DNA of 64,000 nt from Roseateles subflavus (GTDB lineage: Bacteria; Pseudomonadota; Gammaproteobacteria; Burkholderiales; Burkholderiaceae_C): contig NZ_JASVDS010000003.1 in the NCBI RefSeq assembly GCF_030285365.1, forward strand, positions 496,001-560,000. Direction: 5' to 3'. Below the pieces are notes generated by a model that worked only from the letters and a program-made list of their open reading frames with translations, did not search any database and was not told the origin of the DNA. Both the position numbers and the translations under genes were made by a program. Of this stretch, positions 9,285 through 17,267 are shown in pieces. Each line of letters starts with the position of its first letter. Within the stretch, counting starts at the first letter, position 1.

Positions 9285-10480
9285 TGCGATTCGACTACCG
9301 GGCCCGCGATGCCGAGGGACGCGAGACGCGCGGCCGGCTGGAGGCCGCGAGCGAGGCCGCGGCCGTGCGGGCGCTGTCGGACCAGGGGCTCACGGTCGTG
9401 CAGCTCCAGGCGGAAGCCGGCGCCAAGGCCGCGCCGCGCCGCCGTGGCGCCATCACCCGGGCCGACCAGATCATGCTGCTCCAGGAGCTGGCGACGCTGC
9501 TCAAGGCCGGGGTGTCGCTTGGCGACACGCTGCCGAGCCTGACGGAGGCCTACGCCCAGCATCCGCTGGGCCCTGCGCTGGCCGACATGCATGCCCAGGT
9601 GCGGGCCGGCGGGCGGCTGTCGGCGGCGCTGGAACTGCCGGCGCTGAAGCTGCCGGGCTACGTCCATGCCCTGACGCAGGCCGGCGAGGCCAGCGGCCAG
9701 CTGGCCCGGGCGCTGTCGGACGCCGCGACCCAGATGGAGCTGGACCGCAAGTCGGGCGAGGCGCTGCGCAGCGCCCTGATCTACCCCAGCCTGCTGGTGT
9801 TCGTGGGCATCGTGGCCGTGTTCTACATCTTCATCGGCGTGGTGCCCAAGTTCGCGCCCATGCTGCGCAATGCGCGCGCCGAGGTGCCCGACATCTCGCG
9901 CTGGCTGATCTCCTCGGGCGTCTTCGTCAAGGCCAACCTCGGCGTCGTGCTGGGGGTGGGCGGGGCGCTGCTCGTGCTGCTGGCCGTGCTCCTGGCGCAG
10001 GCGCCGGTGCGCCACTGGCTCTTCCAGCGGATCTCGCGCTGGCCGGGCATCGGCCCGTGGCTGTACCAGATGGAGATCGGCCGCTGGGCGACGGTCCTCG
10101 GGACCCTGCTGGACAACCGCGTGGCCATCGTGCCCGCCATGCACCTGGCCGTCGGGGCGCTGCGCCTGGATGCGATGCGGGCCGGCCTGGAGCGGGCGGC
10201 GCGCTCGCTGCAGCAGGGCGAATCGCTCGCGCAGGCGCTGTCGGCGCAGACCTGGTTCCCGCCGACGCGCATCAACCTCGTGCGGGTCGGCGAGCGCTCG
10301 GGCGAGCTGCCCCGCATGCTGATGGCGCTCGGCGAGGCGCAGACCGAGAGCGCGCGCACGACGCAGGCCCGCCTGCTGTCCCTCATCGAACCGGCGGCCA
10401 TTCTCATCATCGGCGGCCTCATCGGCTTCATCATGACGGCCGTGATGATGACCATCACCAGCCTGAACGCTTCGATCTGA
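9284..10480 (+). CDS. gspF: Type II secretion platform protein GspF
   Basis: Polytopic inner-membrane protein of the secretion platform, 398 residues, normal for GspF. It has a small N-terminal cytoplasmic domain and two repeated T2SSF domains (about 70-190 and 270-390), each with the conserved GE.SG patch (AGEASGQLARAL and GERSGELPRML), and three membrane helices near 168-190, 220-245 and 370-392. The start overlaps the gspE stop by one base. It closes the operon; a GC hairpin without a T run follows. Confidence 0.95.
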   Translation: MRFDYRARDAEGRETRGRLEAASEAAAVRALSDQGLTVVQLQAEAGAKAAPRRRGAITRADQIMLLQELATLLKAGVSLGDTLPSLTEAYAQHPLGPALADMHAQVRAGGRLSAALELPALKLPGYVHALTQAGEASGQLARALSDAATQMELDRKSGEALRSALIYPSLLVFVGIVAVFYIFIGVVPKFAPMLRNARAEVPDISRWLISSGVFVKANLGVVLGVGGALLVLLAVLLAQAPVRHWLFQRISRWPGIGPWLYQMEIGRWATVLGTLLDNRVAIVPAMHLAVGALRLDAMRAGLERAARSLQQGESLAQALSAQTWFPPTRINLVRVGERSGELPRMLMALGEAQTESARTTQARLLSLIEPAAILIIGGLIGFIMTAVMMTITSLNASI

Positions 10481-10482
10481 GC

Positions 10483-10500
10483 CCGCGGCCCGTGCCGCGG
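10483..10500. terminator. Hairpin between convergent gspF and sulfotransferase genes
   Basis: Perfect seven-pair stem CCGCGGC/GCCGCGG around the loop CCGT in the 29-base gap between two converging genes. There is no T run on either side, so it is only a candidate terminator or mRNA end-protecting hairpin. Confidence 0.35.
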
Positions 10501-10509
10501 CCGGGGTCG

Positions 10510-11583
10510 TCAGGGCGGCGAGGCGTGTCGCCGGGCGGCGGCGTCGAGGGCCTCGGCTTGTGCCGCCGCCAGCGCGTCGATGGCCGCCCGTGCCGCCACC
10601 GGCAGCTCGCCGGCGTAGCGCTCGATGCGCCCGGCCCCGGTACGGGTGAGCGCCTGGGCCAGGGCCGCGTCGTCGACGGGCTGCCCCGGCGCCAGCCGTT
10701 CGAGCTGTTGTCGGAGCGCGCCGCGCGGGTCCTGTTGCAGGTCTTCCTGGGCGCACAGGCTCCAGTTCACCGTGGGCTGCCGCACGAGCCAGCGCAGCTG
10801 GCCGGCGCACTGCTGCAGGGCCCGGGCGAGGAAGTCGTCCAGCGCCGCGTCCGGCAGGGCGGTCTGGCCGTCCAGGCGATGCGTCTGGATCATCTGCCGC
10901 CACATCTTGCGGTTGGAGTGGAACACCGCGGTCGGGTCGCGGAGCATCCAGACGATGGGCGCCCCGGGCCAGCGGCGCAGCAGCGACTGCAGCCGGAAGG
11001 TGTGGTTCGGCGACTTCAGCAGCATGGGCCGCGTCGCACCCTCCTGCGCCAGGCGGCACAGGGCGAGGAAGGTCTCCAGGGAGGCCAGCCAGCGGTCCTC
11101 GGCGAGCCAGTGGGCGCCGTCCAGCGTGTGGGCCAGTTCACCCAGGCGTTCGGGCTGCAGGAAGGCCCGATAGGCCGAATCGACGCCCATGGACAGCAGG
11201 GCGAACTCATCTTCCTGCGGGGACCGCGGGCCCACCTGCAGGCCATCCATCGGCCGCGCGATGGCCACGTTGCGGGGCGGCGCTCCGAGCAGGGCGAAGC
11301 TGCAGGCGCTCATGCACTGCCAGGTCTCCGGCGTGGGCAGGCCGGTGGCGGCCGCCAGCAGCTCGTGCATCACGGTGGTGCCGCTGCGCCAGGCGCCGAG
11401 GATCAGCCATGGTGCGGGCTCCGGCGGACGCTCGGCCGGCAGCCGGCCCTGGCTCAGGCGCAGGTTCCAGGTGTTCCAGTGGCTGTTCCAGCGCAGGCCG
11501 GCGCGGGTCGACAGCGGCAGGCGCGACCAGGCGGCGGGCGGCTGCTGCAGCCAGGTGAGCAGGGGCTGACTGATGGGAAGCAT
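10510..11583 (-). CDS. PAPS-dependent sulfotransferase family protein
   Basis: Predicted cytoplasmic sulfotransferase (Sulfotransfer_3-like), 357 residues from the ATG at 11583; further upstream the frame would run into the preceding gene. The 5'-phosphosulfate loop is GAWRSGTT (residues 63-70); the 3'-phosphate region reads LLKSPNH followed by RDPTAVFHSNRKMW, a close fit to the family. Such enzymes move sulfate from PAPS to a hydroxyl or amine. It is last of a three-gene minus-strand operon beside a polysaccharide locus, so a glycan or lipid acceptor is a reasonable inference, but the acceptor is unknown and no sulfate-activation genes are in the window. Confidence 0.8.
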   Translation of the reverse strand: MLPISQPLLTWLQQPPAAWSRLPLSTRAGLRWNSHWNTWNLRLSQGRLPAERPPEPAPWLILGAWRSGTTVMHELLAAATGLPTPETWQCMSACSFALLGAPPRNVAIARPMDGLQVGPRSPQEDEFALLSMGVDSAYRAFLQPERLGELAHTLDGAHWLAEDRWLASLETFLALCRLAQEGATRPMLLKSPNHTFRLQSLLRRWPGAPIVWMLRDPTAVFHSNRKMWRQMIQTHRLDGQTALPDAALDDFLARALQQCAGQLRWLVRQPTVNWSLCAQEDLQQDPRGALRQQLERLAPGQPVDDAALAQALTRTGAGRIERYAGELPVAARAAIDALAAAQAEALDAAARRHASPP

Positions 11584-11620
11584 GGGCGTGGAGTCTGCGA
11601 AAGCCGCCGGGGCGGCGGGG

Positions 11621-13597
11621 TCAGCGGGGGAAGAGGCGCTGGCGCGCGGCGTCCGCCTCGCTGAGCTGCGCCTCCAGCAGCTGGCGCAGGCGGTGGCTGT
11701 CCTGCGGCCGCTCGGCGCTGAGGTCGCGCCGCTCGCCGGCATCGAGGGCGAGGTCGAACAGCTGCTGGGCGCCGGTGGCGCGGTCGAGGACGAGCTTGAG
11801 CGTGCCGTCGATCACCGCGTACCGCCCCCGCTGCAGCGGCGCGAAGCGGCTCTGGCGCTCCATCGCCATGGCGTAGACCGGGCGGGCGGGCAGCGGAGCG
11901 CCTTCCAGCGCCGGGCGCAGGCTGCGGCCGTCCGTCCGGGGCAGAGGTGGGGCGCCGCCGAAGTCGGTGATCGTGGGGGCGACGTCCGCCAGGCTCACGG
12001 GCGTGTCCACCTGGCGGCCGAGGCGCTGGCCGGGCAGCTTGACGATCAGCGGGACGCGCAGCACGTCGTCGGTGAGGATGTCGCCGGCGTGGCCCAGGTA
12101 GCCGTGCTCAAACGATTCGCCATGGTCCGACGTCACGATCACCAGGGCGTCGTCGAGGCGGCCCGCCTCCTGCAGCTGGGCGAGGAAGCGGCCGAGCGCC
12201 TCGTCCGCTCCCATGATGCTTTCCTGGTAGCGCAGGCGGTGCTTCTGCACGAGCGCCTGCTGGCCGCCGGAGAACGCGGTCATGCCCAGCTGCTGGGACC
12301 AGCGCGAGAGGTCCTCGCCCGGCAGTAGCTTGCCGCGGGTGCTGGCCGGCGGCAGGAAGGGGTCGTGCGGCGGCAGCGTGTGGATCCAGGCGAAGGCCGC
12401 CTCCCGCGCACGGATGGCCGCGAGCGCCGGCTCGTAGGTGAGCTCCGGCGGGTAGGGGTGCGTGCTGCCGTGCAGGTAGACGTCCAGCGTGTCCAGGAAG
12501 GGCACGAGGCTGGACAGCCAGAACGGCAGCGTGCTGTCGGGGAATCGGGTCAGCAGGATGCGAGGCTGGCTGCCGAGCGAGGTGGTCGGGGAGATGCGCT
12601 GGTCGTCGTAGCCGGTGTCCGTGCCGTGGTGGCGCGGGCTGGCAAGGATGTTGGCGCTGAAGGAGATCGTGCGGTAGCCGGCGTCCCGCAGCCGGTGCGC
12701 CAGCGACGGATCCTGCAGCGGCCGGGCTGCCTTCGCGACGATCTGCACACCCCAGTGGTGCCAGGGCAGGGCGCCGGTCTCCAGGGTGATCGTGCTGGGC
12801 GTCGTGAAGTTGGACGTGCTGTAGGCCCGCGAGAAGCAGGTCGCCTGCGTGGCGAAGCGGCGCAGCTCCGGCATCAGCGTGGGGCCGGTCCCGCAGACCC
12901 GGGCGTCGCCTTCGGCCAGGGTGTCGATGGTGATGAGGAAGATGTCCCTGACGGGCGGGGGCGCCGAGGGAGGGAGGGTGTCCTTCACCGGGCGTGTATC
13001 CGCGGTCGCTGTCGTGGCCAGCAGGCGAGGCGGCTGCCAGGCAACGGTCACCACAGCCACCGCGAGCAGCGCCAGTGCGAGCGACCGCAGCGACTGCATC
13101 AGCTGCAGCGCCACGCGGGCCATGCGGCCCGCCTTGCCTTGCCACAGCAGCCCGCCCAGCACGACCACGAGGGCGAAGGTGGCGGCCATTCGCCCATGCG
13201 GACTGAGGCTGATGTCCGTGCCGGTGCTGAGTTTCAGCCAAGCCCAGCCCGTGCCGCCCAGCTGCCACAGGCACACCCACAGGCAGGGGACAAGCACCGT
13301 GGCCCAGGCGGCGACGTCGGCGGTGGCGCTGCGCACTCCGGCGAGACGCATGACAAGACCCAGGCCCACGCCCACCAGAGCCAGTGCGAGGCACACCGCA
13401 CCGATGAGTACGGCTGCCAGCGCCAAGTCGGCACCGAGCTCGGCCGGCGTGCGGAAGGCAACATAGGCGTCGATCTGCCGCAACAGTGCGAAGGGCAGCC
13501 AGAGCACCATCAGCGCGCTCTGGGCATGCCCGAAGAGCCGCCAGAGCGACGGCCGGGGCAGGTCATCACCCCGTTCGAAGGGAGCGCCGCGCCTCAT
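11621..13597 (-). CDS. Membrane sulfatase-fold phosphotransferase-like enzyme (Thr nucleophile)
   Basis: 658-residue inner-membrane protein of the alkaline phosphatase/sulfatase superfamily. Five hydrophobic helices lie near residues 25-41, 57-85, 95-112, 138-152 and 170-187, then a large periplasmic domain. Metal-site motifs are present: ITIDT (Asp225), HTLPPHDPF and TSDHGES. The sulfatase signature C/S-x-P-x-R reads TTPST, with Thr265 in place of the Cys or Ser made into formylglycine and Thr269 in place of Arg. Five helices plus a Thr nucleophile is the plan of LtaS and EptA-type phosphoglycerol/phosphoethanolamine transferases, so transfer of a phospho-group to a surface glycan is likelier than sulfate hydrolysis. 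The start overlaps the preceding stop as ATGA. Confidence 0.75.
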   Translation of the reverse strand: MRRGAPFERGDDLPRPSLWRLFGHAQSALMVLWLPFALLRQIDAYVAFRTPAELGADLALAAVLIGAVCLALALVGVGLGLVMRLAGVRSATADVAAWATVLVPCLWVCLWQLGGTGWAWLKLSTGTDISLSPHGRMAATFALVVVLGGLLWQGKAGRMARVALQLMQSLRSLALALLAVAVVTVAWQPPRLLATTATADTRPVKDTLPPSAPPPVRDIFLITIDTLAEGDARVCGTGPTLMPELRRFATQATCFSRAYSTSNFTTPSTITLETGALPWHHWGVQIVAKAARPLQDPSLAHRLRDAGYRTISFSANILASPRHHGTDTGYDDQRISPTTSLGSQPRILLTRFPDSTLPFWLSSLVPFLDTLDVYLHGSTHPYPPELTYEPALAAIRAREAAFAWIHTLPPHDPFLPPASTRGKLLPGEDLSRWSQQLGMTAFSGGQQALVQKHRLRYQESIMGADEALGRFLAQLQEAGRLDDALVIVTSDHGESFEHGYLGHAGDILTDDVLRVPLIVKLPGQRLGRQVDTPVSLADVAPTITDFGGAPPLPRTDGRSLRPALEGAPLPARPVYAMAMERQSRFAPLQRGRYAVIDGTLKLVLDRATGAQQLFDLALDAGERRDLSAERPQDSHRLRQLLEAQLSEADAARQRLFPR

Positions 13598-13854
13598 TGA
13601 GGATCTTGCGGGTTCTTGCGGCGCAGCAGACGCTTGACGGCGTCGACGAGCCAGCGTCGCGCCACCATCCAGGCGCCCACGACAGCCGCGATCACCGGCG
13701 CCAGCAGCTGGAACAGCATGCCGCCAGCGTTCGGGTCGATATAGGCGAAGGCACCCGGGCTCGCAAGAAGGCAGGCCAGCCCGACGAGCAGGGATCGGCA
13801 GACGGAGGGCGGCACCTTGGGCATGGGCAGTCGGGTCAGATGAAAGTCGGCCAT
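13594..13854 (-). CDS. Small YIDP-motif membrane protein
   Basis: 86-residue protein, first gene of the minus-strand trio. A signal-like helix (about residues 17-36) ends in FAYIDPNAGG, then a second hydrophobic segment (about 46-66) and a very basic tail. Small proteins with YIDPGTGS-like motifs and this layout recur near sulfatase-fold and polysaccharide genes; I know of no assigned function. The four-base overlap with the downstream enzyme suggests a fixed stoichiometry, perhaps a subunit or chaperone. The start may be Met1 or Met11. Confidence 0.7.
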   Translation of the reverse strand: MADFHLTRLPMPKVPPSVCRSLLVGLACLLASPGAFAYIDPNAGGMLFQLLAPVIAAVVGAWMVARRWLVDAVKRLLRRKNPQDPQ

Positions 13855-13869
13855 TTTAGCGGTGAGCTA

Positions 13870-13875
13870 TAGAAT
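13870..13875 (+). promoter_or_regulatory. -10-like TAGAAT before the polysaccharide locus
   Basis: TAGAAT followed by CCCGGG, about 70 bases upstream of the flippase GTG, in the 90-base gap between divergent genes. The same TAGAATC element occurs before the Wza-like, rpmF and acpP genes. No convincing -35 box is visible. Confidence 0.45.
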
Positions 13876-13944
13876 CCCGGGCCGTTCACCGGCGCCCCCG
13901 TCCGCCGTGCCGCGGTCCGCTTGTGACCCATTGTTTCCATCTCT

Positions 13945-15231
13945 GTGAAACTCGCCCGCAACTCCCTTCTCAACCTGTTCGGCCTTGGCGCGCCGATGCT
14001 GGTCGCGTTCGCATTGACGCCCAGCCTGCTGCATGGGCTCGGACCCGAGCGCTTCGGCCTGCTGACGCTCGTCTGGGCGGTCGTCGGCTATTTCGGTCTG
14101 TTCGATCTGGGCCTCTCCCGCGCCCTCACGCAGCGCATGGCGCTGCTGCTCGAGCAGCGGCAGCTGGAGGCCGTCGGTCCGCTGGCCACCACGGCGCTGG
14201 TGCTGATGGGCGTGATGGGCGTGGTGGGCGGGGCGCTCATGGCGCTGGCCGCCCCCTCGGCCTCGCATTGGCTGCGGGCGCTGACCCTGCTTGACGAGGC
14301 CGTGGCGGCGACCATCGTGATGGCGGCGGCGCTGCCCTTCATCGTGCTCACGGCGGGGCTGCGCGGGCTGCTCGAGGCCTGCCAGGCCTTTCGTGCCTTG
14401 AACGCGATCCGGATCGTCATGGGCCTGTGGACCTACGTCGGTCCCTGGCTGGTGCTGGTGCTGCATGGCCCGGACCTGGTCGGCGTGACGCTGGCGCTCG
14501 CGCTGGGCCGGGTGGTCGGCTGTGCGGTGCATGCCGTCAGCGCCTGGGCGCTGCTGCCCGCGTGGCATGGGCGGGTCCGGTGGTCGCGCGAGTGGGTGAG
14601 GCCGATGCTGGCGTCCGGCGGCTGGCTCACGCTGACCAACGTCGTCGGACCCATTGCCGGCTATGTGGACCGCTTCATCATCGGGGCCACCATCTCGACC
14701 GCGGCACTGACGTACTACGGCACGCCGCTGGAGATCGTGAACCGGCTGGCCGTCATTCCGGGAGCGTTGATCGGCGTGCTCTTCCCGGCCTTTGCCGCGA
14801 TGGACGGGCTGGCCGGCCGCGCGCTGTACCGCAAGTCGCTGTGGATCCTCACGGCCGTTATGCTGCCCATCTGCCTGGCGCTGGGCCTGCTGGCACGGCC
14901 ATTCCTGACGCACTGGCTGTCGCCGGAGATGGCCGAGCAGTGCACGCTGCTGCTGCAGATCTTCGCCCTGGGCGCCTTCTTCAACAGCCTCGCCAACGTG
15001 CCGCTGACGTGGCTGCAGGGGCGCGGGGACTTCCGCTCGCCCGCGCTGATGTACTGCGTCGAGCTGCCGCTGTTCCTGGGCGTCTTCTGGCTGCTCTCCA
15101 CGCACTGGGGGCTGCTGGGCGCGGCCCTGGCGTGGCTGATCCGCATCGTGGGCGACACCGCCGTCCTCTTCTACCTCTGCCATCGAGACCAGCGGCGGCT
15201 GCCGGCTCCCGCCGTTGCACAGGCGCAATGA
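13945..15231 (+). CDS. Wzx-type polysaccharide flippase
   Basis: Polytopic inner-membrane protein, 428 residues, with 12 or more hydrophobic segments spread along its length; MATE/MOP superfamily polysaccharide transporter. It should flip undecaprenyl-PP-linked repeat units to the periplasm. The N-terminal segment with GLGPERFGLLTLVWAVVGYFG has the family's conserved pattern. Translation starts at a GTG at 13945 and the gene opens the plus-strand polysaccharide locus. The pairing with a polymerase (17268-18647), a Wzz-like regulator and an export protein argues for a Wzx/Wzy pathway. Confidence 0.88.
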   Translation: MKLARNSLLNLFGLGAPMLVAFALTPSLLHGLGPERFGLLTLVWAVVGYFGLFDLGLSRALTQRMALLLEQRQLEAVGPLATTALVLMGVMGVVGGALMALAAPSASHWLRALTLLDEAVAATIVMAAALPFIVLTAGLRGLLEACQAFRALNAIRIVMGLWTYVGPWLVLVLHGPDLVGVTLALALGRVVGCAVHAVSAWALLPAWHGRVRWSREWVRPMLASGGWLTLTNVVGPIAGYVDRFIIGATISTAALTYYGTPLEIVNRLAVIPGALIGVLFPAFAAMDGLAGRALYRKSLWILTAVMLPICLALGLLARPFLTHWLSPEMAEQCTLLLQIFALGAFFNSLANVPLTWLQGRGDFRSPALMYCVELPLFLGVFWLLSTHWGLLGAALAWLIRIVGDTAVLFYLCHRDQRRLPAPAVAQAQ

Positions 15232-15279
15232 TTCGCAACAGTGGCAAGCGTTGGTGACGGCGGGGGGGCCGCTCCCGCT

Positions 15280-16227
15280 TCAGCGCCGGATCTCCGCCAG
15301 CAGGTAAGGGTTCAGGGCGGTGCCCCGCAGCCAGGCCGGCAGGTGCTCCACATAGGCCTGGATGAGGGCCCGCAGCGCCTTCAGCGCGCCGCGATGGCAG
15401 GCCTCGAAGCCGAAGTAGCCCCGCAGCGGCAGTGGCCGGAAGCCGGCGGCCAGGCCGGTGCCGAGGAACAGTGCCCGGCATTCTCCGTAGGACAGCAGAT
15501 GGCTTCGGCCCCAGGGCGCGTGCAGGTTGATGCGGGTCCGGGCGTAGACGCGTTCGCGGAGCCGCACAGACCAGGTGCGGGGCGTCAGCGCGTCGCTCGG
15601 GCCGTGCTGGATGTCCATCGGGAAGCGCTTGTTCGGGCACGCGACGATGACACGGCCCCCCGGGCGCGTGACCCGCAGCAGCTCGTTCGCGAAGCGCTGA
15701 CGCTGTGCCTCATAGTCCGGCGCCAGGGTGCAGTGCCCGTTGAGCGTGCCGATGTGCTCGATCACGCCCAGCGCATACACGACGTCGAAGCTGGCGTCTG
15801 CAAAGGGCAGGCGCGTGGCATCGCAGCCGGCGAACCGGCGCGGGTCCCGCTGCAGGCGCCGCCAGTGTCGTGCGAGGTCGGGCAGGTCGACGCCGACACC
15901 GTCCCCGCCCGCATCCAGGTGGCACTGCAGGGCTTGGCCGACGCCACAGCCCACTTCCAGCACCTGCCGGGCCCGGGTCTGCCGGAAATAGGGTGAGAGG
16001 AACGCCGCATACACCCGCGCGCCACAGGCCTCCTGCCCCAGGGCATAGTCCTCGCTGGTGGTGGCCATGGCGCAGCGGGTGAAGTTCAGGTAGCCCTCCG
16101 GGCCCTGATGGAAGGTCTGTCCGCAGTCCGCACATTGGTAGGCGCTGCGGCCGCGCGCCGTCAGCAGCGTTCGGCAGTCAGGACATTGGAGGGGCAGGGG
16201 GGCGGGCAGCGGATGGGACAGGCGCAT
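15280..16227 (-). CDS. Class I methyltransferase with N-terminal zinc ribbon
   Basis: SAM-dependent methyltransferase, 315 residues from the ATG at 16227, which sits just before the conserved zinc ribbon. CPDC and CADC (about residues 14-36) form the ribbon; the Rossmann core starts at VLEVGCGVGQAL (about 95-106), with an acidic strand GVGVDLPD and the late motif GVIEHIG. The C-terminal third is variable, as in methylases acting on sugars or lipid-linked glycans. It lies opposite to its neighbours inside the polysaccharide locus, so it may modify the same glycan under a separate promoter. Substrate unknown. Confidence 0.75.
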   Translation of the reverse strand: MRLSHPLPAPLPLQCPDCRTLLTARGRSAYQCADCGQTFHQGPEGYLNFTRCAMATTSEDYALGQEACGARVYAAFLSPYFRQTRARQVLEVGCGVGQALQCHLDAGGDGVGVDLPDLARHWRRLQRDPRRFAGCDATRLPFADASFDVVYALGVIEHIGTLNGHCTLAPDYEAQRQRFANELLRVTRPGGRVIVACPNKRFPMDIQHGPSDALTPRTWSVRLRERVYARTRINLHAPWGRSHLLSYGECRALFLGTGLAAGFRPLPLRGYFGFEACHRGALKALRALIQAYVEHLPAWLRGTALNPYLLAEIRR

Positions 16228-16314
16228 TCGGGACTCGCAGGGCAGGGCGATGGCCCCGCAAGGGCAAGCCGGGCACCCGCCCCGGGCGCTTGCGGCGGCC
16301 CGAGATGGACTGTC

Positions 16315-16320
16315 TACAAT
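16315..16320 (+). promoter_or_regulatory. -10-like TACAAT before the GT2 gene
   Basis: TACAAT 23 bases upstream of the ATG at 16344, in a 116-base gap between the divergent methyltransferase and glycosyltransferase genes. No clear -35 box was seen. Confidence 0.4.
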
Positions 16321-16343
16321 GCCGCCGCTACCTGCCAACCCCT

Positions 16344-17264
16344 ATGCCCAGTCCGCGCGTCACTCTCGTCACCCCTGTCTACAACCAGGCGGAATACCTC
16401 GCTGCCACGATCGAGAGCGTGCTGGCCCAGGACTATGCGGCGCTCGAGTATCTGGTCATCGACGACGGCTCGAGCGATGACTCGCTGGCCGTCGCGCGGC
16501 GCTACGAACAGTCGCACCCCGGGCGGCTGCGCGTCATCGCCCAAGCCAACATCGGGCAGGCCGCGACGCTGAACAAGGGATGGGCGATGGCCACGGGCGA
16601 GATCCTGGCCTACCTGAGCTCGGACGACTGTCTGCTGCCCGGCGCCATCGGCCGCATGGTCGAGGCCCTGCAGTCCCATCCGCGCGCGGCCGTGGCCTAT
16701 TGCGACTTCTGGCTGATCGACGCTCAGGGCGGCCGCCTGCGCGAGGTGCGCACCGAGGACTTCGATGCCGACCGCCTGCGCGTGGACCTGGTCTGCCAGC
16801 CTGGCCCGGGGGCCTTCTTCCGGCGCGAGGTGTTCACACGCCAGGGGGGCTGGCGGGCGGAGTTGCGCCAGGTGCCGGACTTCGAGTTCTGGCTGCGCGC
16901 CTCCCGCGAGGGCGATTTCATCCGCGTGCCGCAGGCGCTGGCCGAATACCGCATCCATGAGGGTTCGGCGTCGTTCCGGGCCATGCCGCCCGCGCGTGCC
17001 GAGGAGATCGTCGGCGTCGTGCAGGCCTGCTGGGCCGCGGAGCCGGAGACCGGCCGTGCGCGCCTGGCCTTGGCCAAGGCCCTCGGGATCGCCGCCAAGA
17101 ATCATGGGCAGTCGGGGCGCCTCGTGGACGCCCTGCGCACGTTCGCACGGGCGCTGCGCCTGAAGCCGTCGATGGCCGCCGACCTCGGCATCTGGCGCCA
17201 GCTCATCGTGGGCATCGTGCGCCGCCGCTGGTACCAGTGGCGCGCCGCCACCGGAGGGGCCTGA
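16344..17264 (+). CDS. Family 2 glycosyltransferase
   Basis: Inverting GT-A glycosyltransferase, 306 residues from the ATG at 16344; earlier in-frame starts at 16305 or 16290 lie over the -10-like sequence. The nucleotide-binding opening is VTLVTPVYNQAEYLAATIES, then the DDGSSDDS motif (about residues 40-47), the SSDD metal-binding DXD equivalent (about 93-96) and a catalytic-region EFWLRAS. The C-terminal 80 residues are helical and lack membrane segments. It should add one sugar to the growing lipid-linked repeat unit. The donor sugar cannot be told from sequence. Confidence 0.87.
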   Translation: MPSPRVTLVTPVYNQAEYLAATIESVLAQDYAALEYLVIDDGSSDDSLAVARRYEQSHPGRLRVIAQANIGQAATLNKGWAMATGEILAYLSSDDCLLPGAIGRMVEALQSHPRAAVAYCDFWLIDAQGGRLREVRTEDFDADRLRVDLVCQPGPGAFFRREVFTRQGGWRAELRQVPDFEFWLRASREGDFIRVPQALAEYRIHEGSASFRAMPPARAEEIVGVVQACWAAEPETGRARLALAKALGIAAKNHGQSGRLVDALRTFARALRLKPSMAADLGIWRQLIVGIVRRRWYQWRAATGGA

Positions 17265-17267
17265 GCC

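Noticed and set aside
9133-11664. 843-residue plus-strand frame across gspF and the sulfotransferase gene
   Set aside because: Covers two clear genes in other frames or strands; the translation is low-complexity Arg/Gly/Ala.
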